DNA from: Pseudomonadota bacterium | GTDB taxonomy: Bacteria; Pseudomonadota; Alphaproteobacteria; Reyranellales; Reyranellaceae | Length of the DNA: 8,490 nt | NCBI GenBank assembly: GCA_023386865.1 | Contig: JAEWIV010000446.1 | Span: 1-8,490 of the forward strand | Reading direction: 5' to 3' | Part shown: positions 5,030-8,490 of the stretch, one piece after another | Position numbering within the stretch: the first letter of the stretch is position 1 | Layout: every line of letters begins with the position of its first letter | The notes under the pieces: generated by a model | Seen by the model: only the letters and a program-made list of their open reading frames with translations | What the model was told of the DNA's origin: nothing | The model's database searches: none | Program-made: the position numbers and the translations under genes

Positions 5030-6810
5030 CTACTCCGGCATGCCCGCCGACCGAAATGCTTCGACGCTCTTGGAGCTGTTCCCTGTCTGAATCATGGACG
5101 TCACGGTTACGGTCGGATTGTCCTTCAAGATCTCTTTCATGAGTACCTTCGCTTCGTCCAGGCGGCCCGTCGCGACGTAGCAAACCACCAGGCCGCGGCA
5201 TGCCTGAGGGAAGCGAGGCCGTATCGTGATCGCCTCCAGGAAAACCGCTTCCGCAGCGGAGTACGACTCCATGGCAAGCAGCGCGTTTCCCTTGTTCTGC
5301 AGCAGCACGTGCTTGAGCGGGTCTCGGGGATTGAGTCGCAAGGCGATGTCGGTGGCTGCAAGCGCCGCCGCACCGTTGCCGGATCGCGCTTCGGCAAAGG
5401 CCAAAGACGTGTGGGCGAGGGACGAGTTCGGATAGAAATTCACCAGTTCCTTGAAGAGGTGAACGGCGGTCTCCTTCTGGTCCTTCATGACCTGCACGCG
5501 CCCCAGCGCCGAAACCGCATACAAGTCCCAGGTGTCGAGCTCCCGACCCCGGACAGCCCATGTCTGTGCCCGCTGAATGGTAGCCGCGGTATCGGTCGCA
5601 TGGCCAACGAAGATCGAGACGGTCTCGGCAAGGGCCTTCATGCCGTAAGCCTCGGCACAACGGGGGTTTTGGACGAGAATCTGATCGGCGATGGTGTGAA
5701 GATCGCTCCGAACGGCAGGATTGAACACCTCGAAGATCTGTCCACGTGCCTTGGTCAGCAGCTCCCACTCTGCGAGGCTTTCGGGACGCTTGCGCGCTAT
5801 TTTGACGACTTCGACGGAGAAGATCTTGGCGTCGATTGCCGCAACGATCGAGCGCGTGATCTCTTCCTGCAAATCAAAGATGTCCTCCACCTTTCGGTCG
5901 AAGCGCTCTGCCCATAAGTGGTGACCGGTTTCGGCTTCCAGAAGCTGCGCGTTGATCCGCACTCGATCGCCGCTCCTGCGGGTGCTTCCTTCGAGCACAT
6001 AGCGGACGCCGAGGGCACGGCCCACTTGCCGGACATCGACTGGCTTCCCCTTGTAGGTGAAGGTCGAGTTGCGAGCGGTGACGAATAGCGAGTGAAACCG
6101 GGAAAGTTCGGTCGTGATGTCCTCGACCATGCCGTCAGCGAAGAATTCCTGCTCGGGGTCACCGGACATGTTCTGAAACGGCAACACCGCGATGGAAGGC
6201 TTGTCGGCAACAGCGAGCCGTACGTCTGCGGTCGGCCCGATCGCAGGTGACGGTGCGGCAGCGGCGGACGACGTCTGCCAGTCCGCCGGCTTCCAGCGAA
6301 CCCGGAAAGCCTGAATGGGCCGCTCGATATTCTTCAGCGTCAGACTGCCAAGGTCCTCGAAGCTCGCCTTGAGACGCCCGTCAACGGCCTCATGGACCGT
6401 TCGGGAGATCACGATACCTCCCGCTGGAGCTTCTCCCTCCAGCCTTGCCGCCACGTTGACGCCGTCGCCGTACAGGTCGTCCCCATCGACGATGAGATCA
6501 CCCAGATGCAGTCCGATTCGGAACACGATCCGACCGTCCTCGCGTTCGTCGCGGTTTGCCTCGTCCATCGACTGTTGGAACTCGATGACCGCTCCGAGGG
6601 CGTCGACCGCGCTGGAAATTCGGCCAGGACGCCGTCTCCGGTCAGCTTGACCAGCCTGCCGCCGCGGCGTGCGAGAGCGGGTTCGAGCCGTCGCGAGCGA
6701 TGTTCCCGCAGACGCGCCAGCGTACCTTCCTCGTCCCGGCCCATTAGCCGGGAATACCCAACGACGTCCGCCGCCACGATTGCCGCCAGCCTTCGCCGCT
6801 CTCGCTCCAC
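5030..6810 (-). pseudogene. Class III adenylate cyclase with TolB-like and TPR regions, disrupted by a one-base frameshift
   Basis: When the frame is joined, this encodes about 593 aa that would make cAMP from ATP in the cytoplasm. GTG 6810 is the first start after an in-frame TGA (6817-6819) and opens with the family hallmark RRLAAIVAADVVGYSRLM. The first frame runs through GGRLVKLTGDGVLAEF (50-65). Homology then resumes in the next frame with SAVDALGAVIEF. At 6614-6615 the plus strand has GG where GGG would restore EFPSAVDA. All catalytic positions are present: metal Asps D15 and D59, ATP-specifying K55 and D112, and transition-state N119 and R123. From about 204 (KPSIAVLPFQNMSGDPEQEFFADG) comes the TolB-like domain common in these proteins. 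From about 350 to the end are TPR-like helical repeats. Unrepaired, the product would stop after 133 aa, without N119 and R123. It could be a recent inactivation, a programmed shift or a sequencing/assembly error. Confidence 0.85.
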
Positions 6811-6842
6811 GGTTGGTCATCCCTCGTCCGCTACCGAATCGA

Positions 6843-6871
6843 AGCCTATCGGGCAGTCCTGTAAGTCGCAA
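6843..6871 (-). promoter_or_regulatory. Candidate promoter for the cyclase gene
   Basis: On the minus strand TTGCGA (6871-6866) is followed by a 17-bp spacer and TAGGCT (6848-6843). Matches to consensus are four and three of six. The start point would lie near 6836, about 26 nt before the GTG at 6810, with GAGGG (6827-6823) as the ribosome-binding site. Spacing is ideal but the hexamers are weak. Confidence 0.28.
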
Positions 6872-6895
6872 CGACCGCCAAGGGTTCCTTATGGG

Positions 6896-7013
6896 GTGGC
6901 CGCAAGCCACGTCGAGTTTGCGGACCGGCGCAATCGGGAGGACGATCGATGGGCGGCCGGCCGCGTTCATGGCCTTGCCGGCGGGAAGCTCGATCGGCGG
7001 CAAGCTGCCGATC
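6896..7013 (+). promoter_or_regulatory. Hairpin-rich leader upstream of the SDR gene
   Basis: The 222-bp gap between the divergent cyclase (6810) and SDR (7033) starts has no supported gene. It holds GTGGC-CGCAA-GCCAC (6896-6910) and a 12-bp palindrome GCGGCCGGCCGC (6953-6964). It also holds two hairpins that compete for the same bases. CTTGCCG (6974-6980) pairs with CGGCAAG (6998-7004), while GATCGGC (6992-6998) pairs with GCCGATC (7007-7013). The second ends 7 nt before the Shine-Dalgarno AGGGAGGA (7021-7028). In such GC-rich DNA some stems are expected by chance. Confidence 0.25.
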
Positions 7014-7032
7014 CAAGCACAGGGAGGAACCG

Positions 7033-8004
7033 ATGAAAGACTTCTCCGGCAGGATTGCCGTCGTCACCGGTGGCGGCTCGGGAATGGGGCGCGAGCTGGT
7101 GCGCCTGCTGGTGGCCGAGGGCTGTCACGTCGCCATGTGCGACGTCTCGAAGCCGGGCATGGCGGAGACGCGGCGACAATGCGAAGCCATGGGACTGCCG
7201 CAAGGCCTGCGCGTCACCTCGCATCTCGCCGACGTGTCCAACGAAGCCGACGTGATGCGCTTTCGCGACGAAGCCGCGGAGCAGCACGCGACCGGCCGTG
7301 TCCATCTGCTGTTCAACAATGCCGGGATCGGCGGCGGCGGCAGCATGATCGCGAACGGCCGCGACGAGTGGGAACGCACCTTCAACGTCTGCTGGGGCGG
7401 CGTCTATCTCGCCACCCGCGCCTTCCTGCCCCTGCTGCAGGCGGCGGACGAAGGGCACATCGTCAACACCAGCAGCATGAACGGCTTCTGGGCCTCGGTC
7501 GGCCCCGGCGCGCCGCACACGGCCTATTCGGCGGCGAAGTTCGCGGTGAAAGGTTTCAGCGAGGCCCTGATGACGGATCTGCGGCTGAACGCACCCCACA
7601 TCAAGGTGTCGGTCGTCATGCCGGGACACATCGGCACCGGCTTCCGCACCAACTCGCTCAAAGTCCAGACCGGCAACGAGTCCGACGAGCTGGATGCCCG
7701 GCAGATCGCCCAGGCGCGGGCGCGGCTCATCTCGATGGGCAAGGACGCCTCGGCGCTGTCGGACGACGAGATCAAGGCCGGGCTCGCCGAACGCGCCAGG
7801 CGCTTCCTGCTGGATGCGCCGACCAGCGCGGCCGAGGCTGCGGCGATCATCCTGGACGGGGTCAAGGCGGACCGGTGGCGCATCCTGGTCGGATCGGACG
7901 CCCACCTGATGGACCGGATGGTGCGCGAGGACCCCGAACATGCCTACGATGACCAGTTCTTCGCCCGCTTCGCCGCCGCGGCGGGCTGGCACCCGGGACG
8001 CTGA
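7033..8004 (+). CDS. Classical short-chain dehydrogenase/reductase (SDR)
   Basis: Predicted cytoplasmic NAD(P)-dependent oxidoreductase, 323 aa, acting on an alcohol/carbonyl substrate that cannot be named. The cofactor motif TGGGSGMG is at 12-19. D37 at the end of strand 2 favours NAD(H). NNAG is at 95-98. The catalytic set is N118, S147/S148 in NTSS, Y165 and K169 (YSAAK). PGHIGTGF continues the fold after the active site. The tail is about 60-70 aa longer than the usual 250-aa SDR. It includes a helical insert (about 220-265) and an AAxIILDGVKADRWRILVG segment typical of longer classical SDRs. ATG 7033 follows AGGGAGGA by 4 nt. The frame is open back to 6949, but that extension lacks SDR features. 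It is probably co-transcribed with the cupin 27 bp downstream. Confidence 0.93.
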   Translation: MKDFSGRIAVVTGGGSGMGRELVRLLVAEGCHVAMCDVSKPGMAETRRQCEAMGLPQGLRVTSHLADVSNEADVMRFRDEAAEQHATGRVHLLFNNAGIGGGGSMIANGRDEWERTFNVCWGGVYLATRAFLPLLQAADEGHIVNTSSMNGFWASVGPGAPHTAYSAAKFAVKGFSEALMTDLRLNAPHIKVSVVMPGHIGTGFRTNSLKVQTGNESDELDARQIAQARARLISMGKDASALSDDEIKAGLAERARRFLLDAPTSAAEAAAIILDGVKADRWRILVGSDAHLMDRMVREDPEHAYDDQFFARFAAAAGWHPGR

Positions 8005-8031
8005 GGCCGTCAGGTCAACCAGGAGATATCG

Positions 8032-8490
8032 ATGAGCATCGCACTGGAAATGACGACGCCAATCGCGGATCGAGCGCGACTCTGGCAGTTGCTCGTTGCC
8101 TCTACGGCCATCGTTTGCGCCGTCGTGAGCGCGAAACTCCTGTCCATGAAAATGGACGCGATTTCGGAGTTTCCGCTCCCGCTCTGCGCTGCCGATGCCT
8201 CGTCCGGCCCATCGGACAACAAGGTGGAGTTGATCAGCTCGAATGCCTTGCCGGACATCCCGGGCAAGCGCGTGACGATCGTCCGGGTGACCTACGGACC
8301 GGGCGGCTTTACGCCGCCGCATCGTCATGCCGGTACGGTCACGGCCTACATCACCAAGGGCCAGATCAGGTCACAACTCAAAGGTGGCCCGGTGGAGGTC
8401 TTCGATGTCGGCCAGTCGTTCTTTGAACCGCCGGGCGCGATACATGTCGTATCCGCCAACGCGAGCAACACCGACTGGGCCGAATTGATC
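8032..8490 (+). CDS. Membrane-anchored cupin-domain protein (partial, runs off window)
   Basis: Open frame of 153 codons without a stop, cut by the window end. ATG 8032 is preceded by AGGAGA (8021-8026). Residues about 17-38 (LWQLLVASTAIVCAVVSAKLL) form one hydrophobic helix after a charged N-terminus, so it is an uncleaved anchor or a signal peptide placing the cupin outside the cytoplasm. Cupin motif 1 appears as GPGGFTPPHRH (89-99), with H97 and H99 as metal ligands. The usual Glu a few residues later is absent (AGTVTAY). Motif 2 is complete as GQSFFEPPGAIH (127-138), with H138 as ligand, followed by VSANAS. It probably binds a metal; its substrate is unknown. The 27-bp gap behind the SDR gene suggests one operon. 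Confidence 0.85.
   Translation, partial: MSIALEMTTPIADRARLWQLLVASTAIVCAVVSAKLLSMKMDAISEFPLPLCAADASSGPSDNKVELISSNALPDIPGKRVTIVRVTYGPGGFTPPHRHAGTVTAYITKGQIRSQLKGGPVEVFDVGQSFFEPPGAIHVVSANASNTDWAELI

Noticed and set aside
4892..5030. tRNA-Leu as an attachment site for a genomic island
   Set aside because: No integrase and no repeated copy of the tRNA 3' end were seen in the window.
6820..6820. ATG at 6820 (minus) as the cyclase start
   Set aside because: It is in the frame of the C-terminal part, but reads through an unrelated Arg/Gly-rich sequence before the homology begins at the frameshift. The true N-terminal motif is in the GTG 6810 frame.
6967..8328. 453-codon open frame on the minus strand opposite the SDR and cupin
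   Set aside because: Antisense shadow without domain features; it overlaps two supported genes.

Overview
The window is GC-rich chromosomal DNA, most likely from an alphaproteobacterium. The evidence is the high GC, the many GTC/GCC/CGC-ending codons, the CTTGAC-like -35 box before the tRNA, a cyclase/TolB-like/TPR architecture common in Rhizobiales and Rhodospirillales relatives, and a bufferin operon. The genus cannot be fixed from the sequence alone. There is no integrase, transposase, CRISPR array or phage gene.

Layout. (1) 33-1553 (-) encodes an AMP-forming acyl-CoA synthetase. It is divergent from a DauA-like FAD D-amino-acid dehydrogenase (1611-2747, +). The 57 bp between them holds a 28-bp inverted repeat. 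(2) 2845-4771 (+) is a compact bufferin cluster: a secreted six-cysteine BufA2-type precursor, a DUF692/MNIO modifying enzyme (BufB), and a DUF2063 partner protein (BufC) whose start overlaps the bufB stop (ATGA). This is the most interesting system here. It is predicted to make a periplasmic, oxidatively modified, copper-binding ribosomal peptide. The bufA leader contains three consecutive small hairpins, the last directly against the Shine-Dalgarno sequence. (3) 4786-4835 holds two hairpins that are inverted copies of one another. (4) 4892-4979 is tRNA-Leu(UAA) with an encoded CCA. (5) 5030-6810 (-) is a class III adenylate cyclase with TolB-like and TPR regions. One base is missing near 6614, which separates its first 65 codons from the rest. 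(6) 7033-8004 (+) is a classical SDR oxidoreductase, followed after 27 bp by a membrane-anchored cupin that runs off the window at 8490.

How the genes work together. BufA, BufB and BufC form a functional unit of precursor, enzyme and recognition partner. The SDR and cupin look co-transcribed. The acyl-CoA synthetase and the FAD enzyme may share a regulator through the intergenic dyad, but no pathway link can be shown. The cyclase and the tRNA converge and appear unrelated to their neighbours.
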